Shown: piece by piece, positions 1 through 11,460 of the stretch
Layout: the number at the start of each line of letters is the position of its first letter
Numbering within the stretch: the first letter of the stretch is position 1
Source of the DNA: Megaleporinus macrocephalus
Lineage: Eukaryota; Chordata; Actinopteri; Characiformes; Anostomidae
Length of the DNA: 64,000 nt
NCBI GenBank assembly: GCA_021613375.1
Contig: CM038716.1
Location: 1,240,001-1,304,000 of the forward strand
Direction: 5' to 3'
Translations under genes and position numbers: made by a program
Notes under the pieces: model-generated
The model's input: only the letters and a program-made list of their open reading frames with translations
Databases searched by the model: none
What the model was told of the DNA's origin: nothing

Positions 1-480
1 GATTTGAGGAAAGCTGAATGAATCAAATACAGAGATATTCTTAATGAAAACCTGATCCAGGGTCCTTGTGACCTCAGACTAGGCTGAGGGGTAACCTTCC
101 AACAAGACAATCAGCGTAAGCACACATCCAAGACAACGCAGGAGTGGTCTAGGGACAACTCTTTAAACGTCTTTGAGTGTCCCAGCCGTAGACCTGACTT
201 GAATCCAATCGGACATCTTTGTAGAATCTTGAATATTGCTGTCCCCTGACAGTTCCCATCCAACCTGACAGAACTTAAGAGGATCTTCAAAGAAGAAAGA
301 CAGAAAATTCCCAAATCCAGGTGTGCAAATCTTGTGGCATAATACCCAAGAAAACTGGAGGCTGTAAACACTGCCTAATGTGCTGCAATTAAGTACTGAG
401 TAAAGGGTCTAAATACTTATGCAATATTTTAGTTTTTCCTTTATAATATGCATAAAAATTCAGTTTTCACTTTCTCATTG
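1..480 (+). mobile_element. Tc1-like transposon, 3' part (decayed transposase end and 3' end)
   Basis: The plus strand reads like the C-terminal third of a fish Tc1 transposase: a DNDPKHT-like zone ('caagacaatcagcgtaagca'), then a region resembling the 'SPDLNPIEHLW' motif around 190-230. After it come a tail resembling 'YPRRLEAV' and the familiar 'gtactgagtaaagggtct' 3' flank near 394. Stops and frameshifts break the frame, so this is a fossil. The element runs off the left edge of the window, so its 5' end is not visible. Assignment rests on remembered family consensus, not on a search. Confidence 0.85.
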
Positions 481-1297
481 AGTGTTGAGTTTAGATTGAT
501 ACATTTCTTTTTATTTTATGTATATATGCATTGTATATAGGCTGATATATATTGGTTTGTTGGTACATGTATTCAATTTCTAACTGAACTGGGCCATTGG
601 TGGGCAATTCGTCATGGCAGCCATCCTGCTTCTAGAGGCATGCTTCGCAGTCAATGATCTCTAACCAAGAGAATCACAACCAAAAAGTAGCCTCTAAGAG
701 CCTTTTTATAGGGCAGCAGGGTAAGCAATATAACATTTCTACCTCTGTGTGTTTTTCTGTCAAAGAGTATATAGTAGATAATATATTTATTGAATTCTGA
801 GTTTATAATTTGGTTATCGAGCACATAAATTGGTTCATATTCTGTAGAGCTGTTAATATCTTTAAAATTCTTAGTTAAAACTTATGATTCGAAGGATGTG
901 GGTGAATAATCTAATGTAGTCATCACACCTTTATATATAATAATATCTGTTCAGTTAATTCTCTAATTGCCTAAATGTTTTTGAGACCTAAACATTGGGT
1001 TAAAGTTTCTTTTTGAGCCTGTGGATTTTATGTTTATGCGATGTGACATAGTCCAAAAAACTGGGTCAAAATGTGACCTGACACACCTGACATTTATTAT
1101 TTTAGACTTTGGATGGAGATTTGCAGCAGCACACAAACACTGTATTTTTCTAGTGAGTTAGAAAAACTTTGTATTTAGTTAAAACAAAAATCATGGTACC
1201 ACTTTAATCCTGCAGTGTTTTGCCTTAATACTAAACAAATTGAACACGCCGTGCTCCCTGGAAATGGAACTTGCTCTTTGATACAGAATAAGCAGGT
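481..1297. other. Non-coding stretch, nothing recognised
   Basis: AT-rich DNA inside the presumed arrb1 first intron. I see no exon with splice sites and no clear repeat family here. Confidence 0.5.
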
Positions 1298-3420
1298 CAT
1301 CATCATCTTTTTCTTTCGGCTTTTCCCTTTTCAGAGGTTGCCACAGCGAGTCATCCTCCATCTCACTCTGTCCTCTACATCCATATATCTCCTTTTGGCC
1401 TTCCTCTTTGTTTTTTTCCTGGCAGCTGCATTTCTAACATCCTTCTACCAATTTATCCGCTGTCCCTCCTCTGGACATGTCCAAACTATTTCAGTCTGGC
1501 CTCTGTAACTTTATCTCCTAGTTGTTGAACCTGTGCTGTACCGCTGATGATCTCATTCCAAACCCTATCCATCCTTATCGCCCCTAAAGGAGAACCTCAA
1601 CATCTTTAGCTCTGCCATTTCAAGTTCTTTATCCTGTCTTTTTATCAATGCCACTGTCTCCAAACCATACAACATAGATGGTCTCACCAATGTCTTGTAA
1701 ACGTTTCCTTTGACCTTTGCTGCCACCCTTTTGTCACAAATCACTCCAAACTTTTCTTCATGCATTCCATCCTGCCTGGACTCTCTTCTTGACCTCTTTA
1801 CCACACTCCCCATTTTCCTGGACAGTTGACCCTACTTAAAGTCCTGCACCTTTGTGACCTCTGCTCTTTTGAGCCTCACTGTTCCACCTGTCTCCCTCCC
1901 ATTCAAACACACATGTACTCTGTACAGCTGACTTTCATTCCTATTATTTCCTACATTTCCATACCTCCACTGGTATGTCATCAGGTCCAACTGCCTTTCC
2001 TTTCTTCATCCTCTTCAAAGCTTTTCAACTGATCTTTTACTGATCTTTTCCACTTTCTGATCCACAGTTTCTATGACCTCTACTCTTCTTTCCTTTTCAT
2101 TCTCTTCATTCCTCAAAGTACTCCTTCCATTTTCCCATCACACTCTCCTCACTTGTTAGAACATCACCGTTCCTATCTTTAACAAGTCTAACCTGCTGCA
2201 CATCCTTTCCAGCCTGATTCCATAGTCTGGCCAATCTATACAAGTCCTTCTCACCTTCTTTAGTGTCCAACCGCCCATACAACTCATCATATGCCTTCTG
2301 CTTTGCCATTGCTACCTCTCTTTTTGCTCTACGTTGCATCTCCTTATATTCCTGTCTACTTTTGTCAGCCCATCACTGTACCATTACTTCTTGGCTAACC
2401 TCTTCCTCTGAATAGCTTCCTGTACTTCACTATTCCACCACCAGGTTTCCTTATCATCTTTTCTTTGTCCAGATAACACACCAAGTACCTTCCTACCTGT
2501 CTCTCTGATCACTGTTGCTGTAGTCATCATTTAACAGCTCCTCTCTGAACTCTTTACCACATTCTTCCTTACTCAGTTTCCAACATTCTTCCAGTCTTCT
2601 TTTCTCTTCCTCACAACAACAGTCATTCCACACACCACCATCCGATGCTGTTTGGCCACACTTTCTCCTGCCACAACCTTACAGTTCCCAATCTCAGTCA
2701 GGTTTCCTCTTCTACACAGAATGTAACCTACATGTGTACTCCTCCATCCACTCTTATAGGTCACCCTATGTTCCTAACTTTTTTGGAAATAAGTGTTGAC
2801 TGCAGCCATTTTCATCCTCTTGGCAACATCCACCACCATCTCTCTTTCCTGGATCCTTTCCTTGACACCATACCTACCCATCACTTCCTCATCTTCTCTG
2901 TTTCCTTCACCAACATGTCCAATCACCACTCTCTCATCGTTGGAAATCATTTTATCTTCTCATCTTCTTCATCTTCAAAACTTCTCTTCTTCCTCTTCCT
3001 CAAATCCAATCTATGGAGCATAACCACTGACAACATTCAACATCAGATCTTCTACTTCCACCTTCAGACACATCACCCTATTTGATACTCGTTTCACCTC
3101 TACTACGTGCTTTGCTAACTCATATTTCAACAGTACCCCTACTCAGTTTCTGTCCACACCATGGTAAAACAGTTTAAACCCTGCTCCAATGCTATGAGCC
3201 TTGCTGCCTTTCCACTTGGTATCTTGGACACATAAAACTAAAAATCTACCTTACTTCTCTGCAACATGTCAGCCAGATCTACCTTCGCCTGACATTGTCT
3301 CCACAATTAGACTTGTCACCCTCAGTCCTACACTCTTGGCTTTCATCCTCTCTTTCTGTCTCCTGACACGTTTCCCTCCTCGTGGTCTTTGACCAACAGT
3401 ATGGTCTTTGACCCAATTTC
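1298..3420 (-). mobile_element. RTE-clade LINE, internally deleted and decayed
   Basis: On the minus strand, 3360-2570 encodes scraps of an AP-type endonuclease: 'KWKGSKAHSIGAGFKLFYHG' near 3240-3170, a 'VVSGYAP' motif near 3020, and 'TYKSGWRSTHVGYILCRRG' near 2760. Then follows the linker 2339-2106 (AKQKAYDELYGRLDTKEGEK) and the start of the reverse transcriptase with 'KGKAVGPDDIPVEV' near 1995. The catalytic RT core is missing: the frame jumps to the C-terminal tail at 1813-1565 (YKTLVRPSMLYGLETVA). The 3' end is a short (ATC)-type run at about 1298, which RTE elements commonly have. Several stops (for example near 3270) make it inactive. The clade call rests on similarity to CFDP2/BovB-type proteins and is fairly sure. 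The reading frame is oriented like arrb1. Confidence 0.88.
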
Positions 3421-4004
3421 CACAGGCAAACCCTACTGTTTTGTTTTTTCATCCTTTTTTGCTTAAAGGAAATGTAAGTGGCAACCAGAGTAAAGATCGG
3501 TTTGAGGATATTTACCTAAAGGACACAAAAAAATCCTGTTATTTTGGAAAGTAGTAAGCGATGAATTATTCCAGCACAAACAATTTGACAGCACACAAAG
3601 GTAGAAACTGACATAGCAGATAACTGAATGTTAGTTCAGATTAGTATCAATATCATTTTTATTCTTTTTTCATGTCCATAGTTTCTTTTTTAACATATTT
3701 TGAAGATGTCTTACTGTATGACTAAATGAACATGTGCTGACATTGTATTAGTTTCTAAAATATCATAATACAAAACTTTATTTTAAACCCAAAAGCTGAT
3801 TTTTTTTTTAATTTAACAAAAAGAAAAAAGTGGATCTTTTTTTTTTTTTTACTTAACGTCTTCTGCTTTCAAGGTGGAAAAGAACATTTAAATAAGAATC
3901 CCGGTTCAGTTTTACGTGGGCTGGTTGTAACGTCTGCACAACATGAGAAGAAATTTATAAAACTCAACACATTTATCAACTAAGGCTTGATGTAACGTAG
4001 GCGC
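3421..4004. other. AT-rich non-coding DNA with poly-T runs
   Basis: Contains homopolymer T tracts near 3800-3810 and 3838-3850 but no exon or recognised repeat. Confidence 0.5.
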
Positions 4005-4112
4005 CATTTTAAGGTGGAAGGGTAAATGTGTTTTAATGTGGAAGGAAAAATGTAAACATAAAACTAAAAGCTTCATACTCTAGTGGTTGTAGAAGTGAGG
4101 AATTGCCCAGAT
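4005..4112 (+). repeat. Dispersed repeat, copy 1 of 2 (other copy inverted at 31228)
   Basis: The stretch beginning 'attttaaggtggaagggtaa' and ending 'gaggaatt' matches the reverse complement of 31228-31342 over roughly 105 bp with scattered substitutions. Flanks do not match, so these are two insertions of one short element. The family is not recognised. The edge sequence 'ccattttaaggtgg' may be an element terminus. Confidence 0.75.
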
Positions 4113-4849
4113 TAGTAGGGCTACAAAAAACGCAAATATTCATGATGTGAATCAATACATTGAAGATGTTGACTGGAAATGTTTTTTGTACCTAAGAAAA
4201 TGTTTAAAAATTTATCAGAGCAGAAAACATTTGTCTGCCCAGAAAACACTACTACTATAAAATTGTGAAATAGTTACAATCCTAAATTGGCTGTCATGTT
4301 TAAACTAACTAGAACTAGGCTAAGCAGTTGGCAATGTAAAAAGCTTAAATGATGAGATGCAAACGTGCAAAGAAAATGCAGTCAGATGCAAACGTGATGC
4401 CCAAGAAAAACATCAGCTACAGACTCACCTGTGGTGCAGTTTGGCATTGTGCGATAATGTAACAGGAATAAAGAAATCTTATCATTAACATGCCAATCTA
4501 CATCAGACTCCTTTTCATTGCCATCTTAAATGTCTGGACATATCTGACTGTCAACCCATTATTTGTAGGATGCCACTCTGCTTTACAAAAGTCAGCAGAC
4601 ATGAATGCGGTTGTGTTGTCTGTAATGAATTGTTCTGGTAGCCCTCATGCAGAAAAAGTTTCCTTAACCTGGTAATGGCTAATTGTGAAGCAATCTACAT
4701 TTTAAAGTCATTTTGGACTATCAGTCTGGAATCAGTGTTGGGGAAACACTGTGACTGGAAAGACACCAACAAATCTTATATTATATCTTATATACTCTGT
4801 ATACTTATATACTTATTGTCCTCCTTTCACCCATTCTTCAATGATCAGG

Positions 4850-5030
4850 ACCAGCACAGAGCAGCTATAATTTTGGTGGTGGATCATTCTCAGGACTGCA
4901 GTGTCACTGATGTGGTGGTGGTGCGTTAGTGTGTGTTCAAGTAAATTAGACACAGAAAAGCTGTTGGAGGTTTTAAACACTGTATTACCTCACTGTCCAT
5001 CTATAAGATGCATGACTGGTGAACAACACA
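4850..5030 (+). mobile_element. MITE-like fish repeat, partial
   Basis: 'ttttggtggtggatcattct', 'caggactgcagtgtcactga', 'gtggtggtggtgcgttagtg', then 'gttttaaacactgtattacc' follow the order of a very common palindromic fish repeat that I know from memory. Only about half of the palindrome is present here. Family name not assigned. Confidence 0.6.
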
Positions 5031-5222
5031 CACACACAAAAGCTTCTCTCACTCCTTTTTAAATAGTAAACAGTCCACCCGCATCATTAGCCTAAATTAA
5101 ATAAACCGTCAGATAGTCACTTTTAGCTAACAATAACAGAATAAAAAACAATGTTCTCACGATGTGCGACGCTTTAGTCAGTCTGTGGAAAATGAAAGAG
5201 TATGTGTTTCCACCTGGCGGTT

Positions 5223-5975
5223 CAGAGAGGAATTGCAAGGACCTGGCAATTCCTGTCTGAGGGGGTTACAACGAAACGCTAACTGAAAATACAGAAATTA
5301 AGCTAATTTGTTTAACACCATCGATCGGCTCTCGGGATCGGCTAAATTGGAGAATTATCAGCCGATCACAGATCACATATTTTGATAAAAAATCGTCCGA
5401 TACGGATACATAGCCGATTGATTCCATTTCTATTAGACAGTAAGGCTGTGTCCCAAACAGCACAGCCTGAAAGCACTGCACTACTGAAAGCACTTCTAAC
5501 GATAGTGTCTTTTTATTGATTTATTCATTTATTTATCTTATTTGTTAGATTTTATTTTTTACGCATGTAGTGTAGTAGCAGTATGCAGTTTGTGACGTGG
5601 TCAGAGAATAATGTAACTTTACGTTTTAGAGTTCTTTCTGACAAAAGTTAATATAAACGTTATCTAACCCAAACCCTCCTTGTCTGTTAGCAACCATAAC
5701 ACATTATACAAAAGTTTTTATTGCAGTATAAATAGTCATCGTTGCTATTTATTACTTTCATCACTGACCTTGCATTTAAAGGCGAGAGCTTGAGCCAGTG
5801 AAGCTGCTGACTGCAGGATATTTGTGAACAGGTATCTCAATACAAGCCTTAACAAAGGGAAAGACCCAGACCACCTAACAACCAGAGCAAGTTACTAACA
5901 ACAAACACAGCACGTGAATTGCTAAGGCTGCCAAAACACACTTTTAAAATAACCGTTCCTTCGCCAATGGGTAAT
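5223..5975 (+). repeat. Local repeat family, copy A (longest)
   Basis: Copy A shares 5223-5500 with copy B (7137-7515) and 5432-5955 with copy C (18005-18495). Landmarks are 'gctgtgtcccaaacag', 'gcactactgaaagcacttct' and 'gtgtagtagcagtatgcagt', and near the end 'gtgaattgctaaggctgcca'. The upstream third contains 'atcggctaaattggagaatt' and a 'ccgatacggatacatagccg' segment. No protein is encoded. Probably a non-autonomous DNA transposon, but terminal inverted repeats were not resolved. Confidence 0.85.
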
Positions 5976-7057
5976 GTATAAAAATACTCTTTTGCTTACT
6001 AGACACACAACACCAGTCAAATAAGGCACTGAAACCTTGTGTGTGTGATGCTGCACAGAGAGAAAAGGAAGCTGGATCATAGCATTTTGCAAGGCAAGGG
6101 GAAGGGGGCTGCTGTATATTCATTGTTAAAATAATTGGTTTAAACATACTCTCTATGGTTTTAACATTTTCAGCTTTTCAGAGACAAATTAACATTAAAA
6201 GAAAAAAAAATGTTTATTCAAATCCCCAAGTACCTTCAGTGTACCTTCAAAGACCTGATATGTTTGACCACAGTGGGCCTTTATTGGTCCAGTGTAAGCA
6301 TATTTGCTGGGATGACTTTTAGTAGATAAAATGACACGAATGTGGAACACAATGAAGTACAATATTACATACAAAAAAATATATAAAATCTAAATAAAAG
6401 TCTTTTAAAGAGTGCATAAATAAGAGATGTTTGTGTCTTTGTAATGTGATTGTAAATGTGTTTTTACATTAATTGAAAAGAACATATTATTATAAAGAAC
6501 AACAAATTACCCTTAGACTTATGACACTAGAAAAACAGAATCACAGCATGATACACTAGTAAAAGAGAATGAATTTGAGTAGTGCCTTGAGACAGTTCAA
6601 CAGCAGATGTGTATTTTCCTCCTGTCAGATGCTTTCAAGCCAAATCAATAAATGAATTCGGAGCCCAGACAAATACTTCCTTTCACCGTACGCAAGCTTT
6701 AAAGCTAAATATACTCCACCTTTGCACTCAAACAAGCATGAATTAATCTTTGGACTAATATTTGAATTAAACACAATGTTAATGACAAGGCACATACAAA
6801 AGAACTGTGCTTAGAAAGCTTGCCAAAAAACTGTACTTGTAAGCTAACCCTTAATGATGTGGTGACAAAAATATTTTTTGCAGTATTAATTAATATTGAG
6901 AACCAGCAAGTTTTTATGATAAAAAAAAAAATGGGGACACTGGGGATGTGCGGGTAGACCACAGCGTTTTATTGACTGTCAACTGAGTGTATTGATGTCA
7001 AAGCGCTTAGTGGGATCTGCCCTGCCATAAGACAGATCCAGATCCATAATATTACCT

Positions 7058-7136
7058 AAACTAGCAGAATACATGCTACATGCCCTATCCCATCCATTCT
7101 GTTTTTTACTTACTGCCCTATATCTGGATTTTCAAA
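7058..7136 (+). repeat. 79-bp direct repeat, left copy
   Basis: Starts 'aaactagcagaatacatgct' and ends 'ctggattttcaaa'. It matches 7550-7628 at 78 of 79 bases; the single difference is G/C at the tenth base. The two copies bracket repeat copy B. Confidence 0.95.
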
Positions 7137-7549
7137 TAGGAATTGCAAGGTCCTGGTCGGAGGGGGTTACAATGAAACGCTACATGGAAATACAAAAATT
7201 AAGCTAATTTGTTTAACACCATCAATCATCTCTCAGAATCGGCTAAATTGGAGAATTATCAGCCAATCACCGATTGCATATTTTGATTAAAAATCGGCCG
7301 ATACCGATACATAGTCGATTGATCCTTCCATCTCTATTAGACCGTAAGGCTGTGTCGCAAACAGCAAAGCCTGAAAGCACTGCACTACTGAAAGCACTTC
7401 TAACGATAGTGTCTTTTTATTTATTTATTTAATTATTTATCTTGTTAGATTTTATTTTTTTACGCATGTAGTGTAGTAGCAGTATGCAGTTTGTGACGTG
7501 GTCAGTGAATAATGCTGCATGTGATCCTGATGTTATGAAGAAAATTTTA
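7137..7549 (+). repeat. Local repeat family, copy B
   Basis: 'ggaattgcaaggtcctggtc' aligns with copy A at 5229 but lacks about 17 bases ('acctggcaattcctgtc' region). It then runs colinear with copy A to about 7515 ('gtttgtgacgtggtcagtga'). It lies exactly between two 79-bp direct repeats. Confidence 0.85.
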
Positions 7550-7628
7550 AAACTAGCACAATACATGCTACATGCCCTATCCCATCCATTCTGTTTTTTA
7601 CTTACTGCCCTATATCTGGATTTTCAAA
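7550..7628 (+). repeat. 79-bp direct repeat, right copy
   Basis: Second copy of 7058-7136, one mismatch. Sequence after 7628 diverges from sequence after 7136. Confidence 0.95.
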
Positions 7629-10600
7629 CATTAAATGATATGAATAAAAAACCTATTCTAATGGCACAGGTACCTTTATTGTCTGAATGTAAGTAAATGT
7701 AAATATAGTTCTCAGTCTTCCCTGTACGCCTGGCAACAGTTCTAGCTTTACTTCTTCCTCAAGCAATAACAAAACATCACTAGTAAACAAGAGTCATGAT
7801 TTTTTTTGTGAGGGATATGTTTATTTACCACTGCGAATTACTAACATGTTACTAACAATCAACATTTGGATTTTTTATCTAATGCATCCAATGGGACAAT
7901 GGTCACTGACACCAAGCTCAAAAAGGCAATAATTATTCTTGAGGCAATAATTTTGCTCATTCTGTTAGATAAAATAAAATAAATTAGGGTAGGTTTGGTA
8001 GAGTCCTTTCAGTTGGGGCAAGTTGTTTCAGTGATTACCTTAAATGAGCAGATACATTAGACAAGCAGTTAAGATTACAATCTACTAAAACCAGCATTTC
8101 TGAAGCAGTATAGTGCGATAGAAGCTCGGCTAATTCAGGAAAAAGTTATGCTTTACAAGGAAAAGATTCTTGCTAGTGAATGTGTCTTGTACCCGCCCCA
8201 TCTGCAAACATGAGACATTTAAGAAGAGCAAAAATCAGGTCTATGTTAAGATTAATGTTATAATAATATTAAAATAAATTATTCCTAGACTTGTTCTTCT
8301 TTTAAAACTAGTAAACGTAAAGGTTTATTAAAGAGAGCATACATGCAGTTCTCTGCTCAGTCTTGAGCAGAGTACTTTTAAATAAAGTACTTTCAAATAA
8401 AGTTGCTGCACTGAATTTAAAAAGGTACCATATGTATAAAGAGTAAAGAGATTCTGCTTTAAGAGTGATGAGCTACAGTAACAAATAGTGGTTGATGGCA
8501 CTTATTTGATGTTTGCTGTATAGTTTAAACAAGAAGCTTACGTTCAATAGCAAAGTAAAATTATAGTTTTACGTTAAATAATAAATAATTTTTTCTACCT
8601 GATGTAAAAGAGAAAGGCACTGATGACAGAGATCAGTTCTGCATATTTATCTTGCTTTGGAGCAAAATGAGTAGAAATAAGATGGTAATTGAGAAAATCT
8701 TTAAATGACTCCAAACGACAATTAATGGCCTGCCAACTTACAAATAAAGAGCACAACCGTGGACAGAAACCAGAAGCTTCAATGGATAAGCGTTCATGAT
8801 CAAAGAACAGCGAGAATGTGAACTGGACTACTATGTAATTCAAAACCTGGTTGAGTTGGAGTTGAAACATTTTTAATGGGTTAAATGGGAGGTTAGGTGA
8901 AAGTTGGACCAAAAGTATTTATTGATCAGTTACAATCTGGCTGACATTACGTACATTTGAACAAACACTGTTAAATCTATGTATTTATTTAATTTTTGTT
9001 TATTTGTGTCTATTGAAACTATAATGTTAATTACTTTACCACTCTATATGGACTTTAAATGACAACATCTTTTCAGAGATACTACTTATAATCTGCAATG
9101 GCTTGATATCATTGTTTTCTAACATTGTTTTACTAATATTAAATAGAGCTTCTACAGCGCAAATCTCTATTCTCTGTCAAAAGCTTCATCCAGAGCACTG
9201 ATACATTTACCAAAGAGCTTTTGCAATAAAGTTGGCTTAAACAAGCAATGAAGCAAATGCTATTTTCTAGGGCTGTAAACAGCGTTTTTGAATATTGTGA
9301 CATTGGCTTTTGCAGCTCAATTGGACCAGCCTTATATGAGTTCCTGAGGGGGTTGAACAAATGTGTACATAGGCACTAACAAAATCAAAAGCCCATGCAT
9401 AATCTTGGTTAAAATGCCGCACACCAATATATAATTATTTCACCCGAGGATCACCAATGTGTTGTAACATATTGTACTGTATTGCAAAAATTAAGTTTTC
9501 CCACAGTGTGAAGGAAAATTTGCTTTTGTCATACATGTGCTACAATACCTATTGCAGAAATCTAAAAAAAAAATCACCAAGATATGATTAATCACCAAGC
9601 TGTATCACATAACCCTACAGTCTTGTGCATGGAATTCTGTATTAAGGTTATGTTTTATGTATGGAGGTACACATGGGCAATATAATATCATATAATAATA
9701 AATAAAAAAATGTGAAATACATGTTTCGTTACAAAGAAAACATCAGTCCAGTCCTGTTTTAAGTGCAGGTCAGTATGTAAAATCTTAAATGAAAATCTAT
9801 GTTTTTTTTAATGTGGTATTAATAATTCATTGTGTCTGAGTGCTACTTGAAAGCCGGTGACTGATCAAAATGAGCAGCAAAATATCTCATTAAAGTTAAA
9901 TAAATGGCAAAACTATTAAGGAGCTCATTCTACTTCAAATCTCATAAAAAAACAAGTTAAAAATATCTGTAATTCAATGAAAAATGGAAAACACAACTTC
10001 CAAATGCCTTCCTCCAGAATACAATCTGACAAATTTGGTGAGAAATCTCTTCCTCTGCATACGCCTTTTTTCATTTTTAGGCAGACTGTATAAATGAGAT
10101 TAGGCTGCATTTAAAAGTTGTTTATTTCTACAAAAGATAGAACCAAAAACTGAAACGCTGATAAGAAAGAATGCAAACATAGAATGCTCCATATATTAAA
10201 CCACTTGAAAATAAGATAAACCGATTTTTTTCCATATTGGGGAAAATTATTATTCCACCTCCTAGCACCAGGCACACTACACTTTTATCCAGAAAGAAAG
10301 TTAACAGTCAAATGCCTTTCCGATGGAAGGATCCATCACAGGTCACTGGGGGATTACGCCCCAGCTGTTGCTGATATTTTACAGTGCACAATGCAGCCAG
10401 AGCAGAGAGCCATGGCATTACTGTAAGAGGATAATTGCCTCATTATCCTGCTGAGAGCAAAGATATGGTAGACAGCCTACTTCCTCGTTAGGGAGGTTCA
10501 AGTATGTCAGAACTGTTGTTATGTTACCTAGCTATGAGTGAAATGTTAAGAGCCAAGATGTGACCAGATTGACTTGCATATATGGTTCTAGAAGTAATCT

Positions 10601-10866
10601 TTAATTGGGTATAAAACCTTTACATTATGTGCAGATTCTTAAAAGATGTGGTGATTCTGCAAAAGAATAACCAAGAAACAGCACCAAACTGACATCAAAT
10701 AGACAATAACTATTGAGTATATTTACACTGATTTGCAGAAAAAAAAGAATCAACACTAAGAATAAAAACTAAAGAATGAGAAATAATGATGTGAGCAGTG
10801 ATGTGACACTCTCATCAATTTAGTTCCTTCCACAGCATTCATGATGATAAAATATAAAAAGCTTAC
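7629..10866. other. Presumed arrb1 intron 1, no exon seen
   Basis: About 3.2 kb of AT-rich DNA. I looked for the short arrb1 exon 2 (the 'VFKKASPNGK' coding segment) on the minus strand here and in 1-7628 and did not find it. No recognised mobile element. Short open frames on both strands carry no domain I recognise. Confidence 0.5.
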
Positions 10867-10886
10867 CTTGTGCCTTTATCGCCCAT
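10867..10886 (-). CDS. arrb1: arrb1 (beta-arrestin 1), first coding exon
   Basis: Beta-arrestin 1 is a cytosolic adaptor that binds phosphorylated G-protein-coupled receptors, uncouples them from G proteins and links them to clathrin endocytosis and kinase scaffolds. On the minus strand, ATG at 10886 reads MGDKGT plus two bases (AG) of an arginine codon, directly followed by a consensus donor GTAAGC. MGDKGTR is the exact N-terminus of vertebrate beta-arrestin 1, and the first coding exon in the family ends in the same phase (first two bases of the Arg codon). The exon is only 20 bp, so identification rests on the peptide, the phase and the donor together. The rest of the gene lies at lower coordinates and beyond the left edge, because no later exon was found. 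An unrelated chance match is possible but unlikely. Confidence 0.8.
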
Positions 10887-11460
10887 GATAAAGATTCTTA
10901 TGTGGCAGATTCTCTGCTTTCAACTTTTTTTTTCAAAGGGAAAAAAAGATGGAATGAGGAGAGACGAGAAGATAGAGCAAGAAGGAGAAGCAAAAGACTT
11001 ATGGACACATGTTGTGCGTTACAGCCAGTCATGTAGATGTCTTCCCTGCAGTCTGAATGCTGTCCAGTTGAATACGATCACAGAAACATTTCCTCAGCTT
11101 TTTTGCCTGTGAACAATAAAGAAAAAGCACCCCCCTTTTCTTCTCCTTGGCCACAACCCGCTCTGTCGCTCTTCAGTAACAACTACAGCATTTCTTAGAT
11201 AAATGCTTTTTAAAAAATACAAGCCTGCAATACAAATCCTTGGGTTTTGTGTAAGGTACACTATGAGGAGGAGCTGCTGCTGCCTTTTGCTACATCTCCA
11301 TCTCCCTCCCACACACTCTTCCGCCCTCTCCCTCGGTCACATGCACACATGCGCACACACGCTCACACACACAGTCTCTCACTCTGTCTCTTCTATCTCC
11401 CTCTTACACACGCACACATAATCTACCCCCCCTCCATCACTGCCCCCTTTTGATCTAAGA
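10887..11460 (-). promoter_or_regulatory. arrb1: Presumed arrb1 5' UTR / promoter-proximal region
   Basis: Immediately upstream of the arrb1 start. 11241-11425 is a long purine/pyrimidine-biased tract (CT-rich and CACA-rich on plus, GA/GT-rich on minus), more GC-rich than its surroundings and including 'cagcagcagctcctcctc' on the minus strand. GA-rich tracts of this kind are common in 5' UTRs and promoters of broadly expressed vertebrate genes. The transcription start is not identifiable; no TATA box is claimed. Confidence 0.4.

Noticed and set aside
4421..4475. Minus-strand exon ending CACCACAG|GTGAGTC
   Set aside because: Good donor but no acceptor and no arrestin or other protein match.
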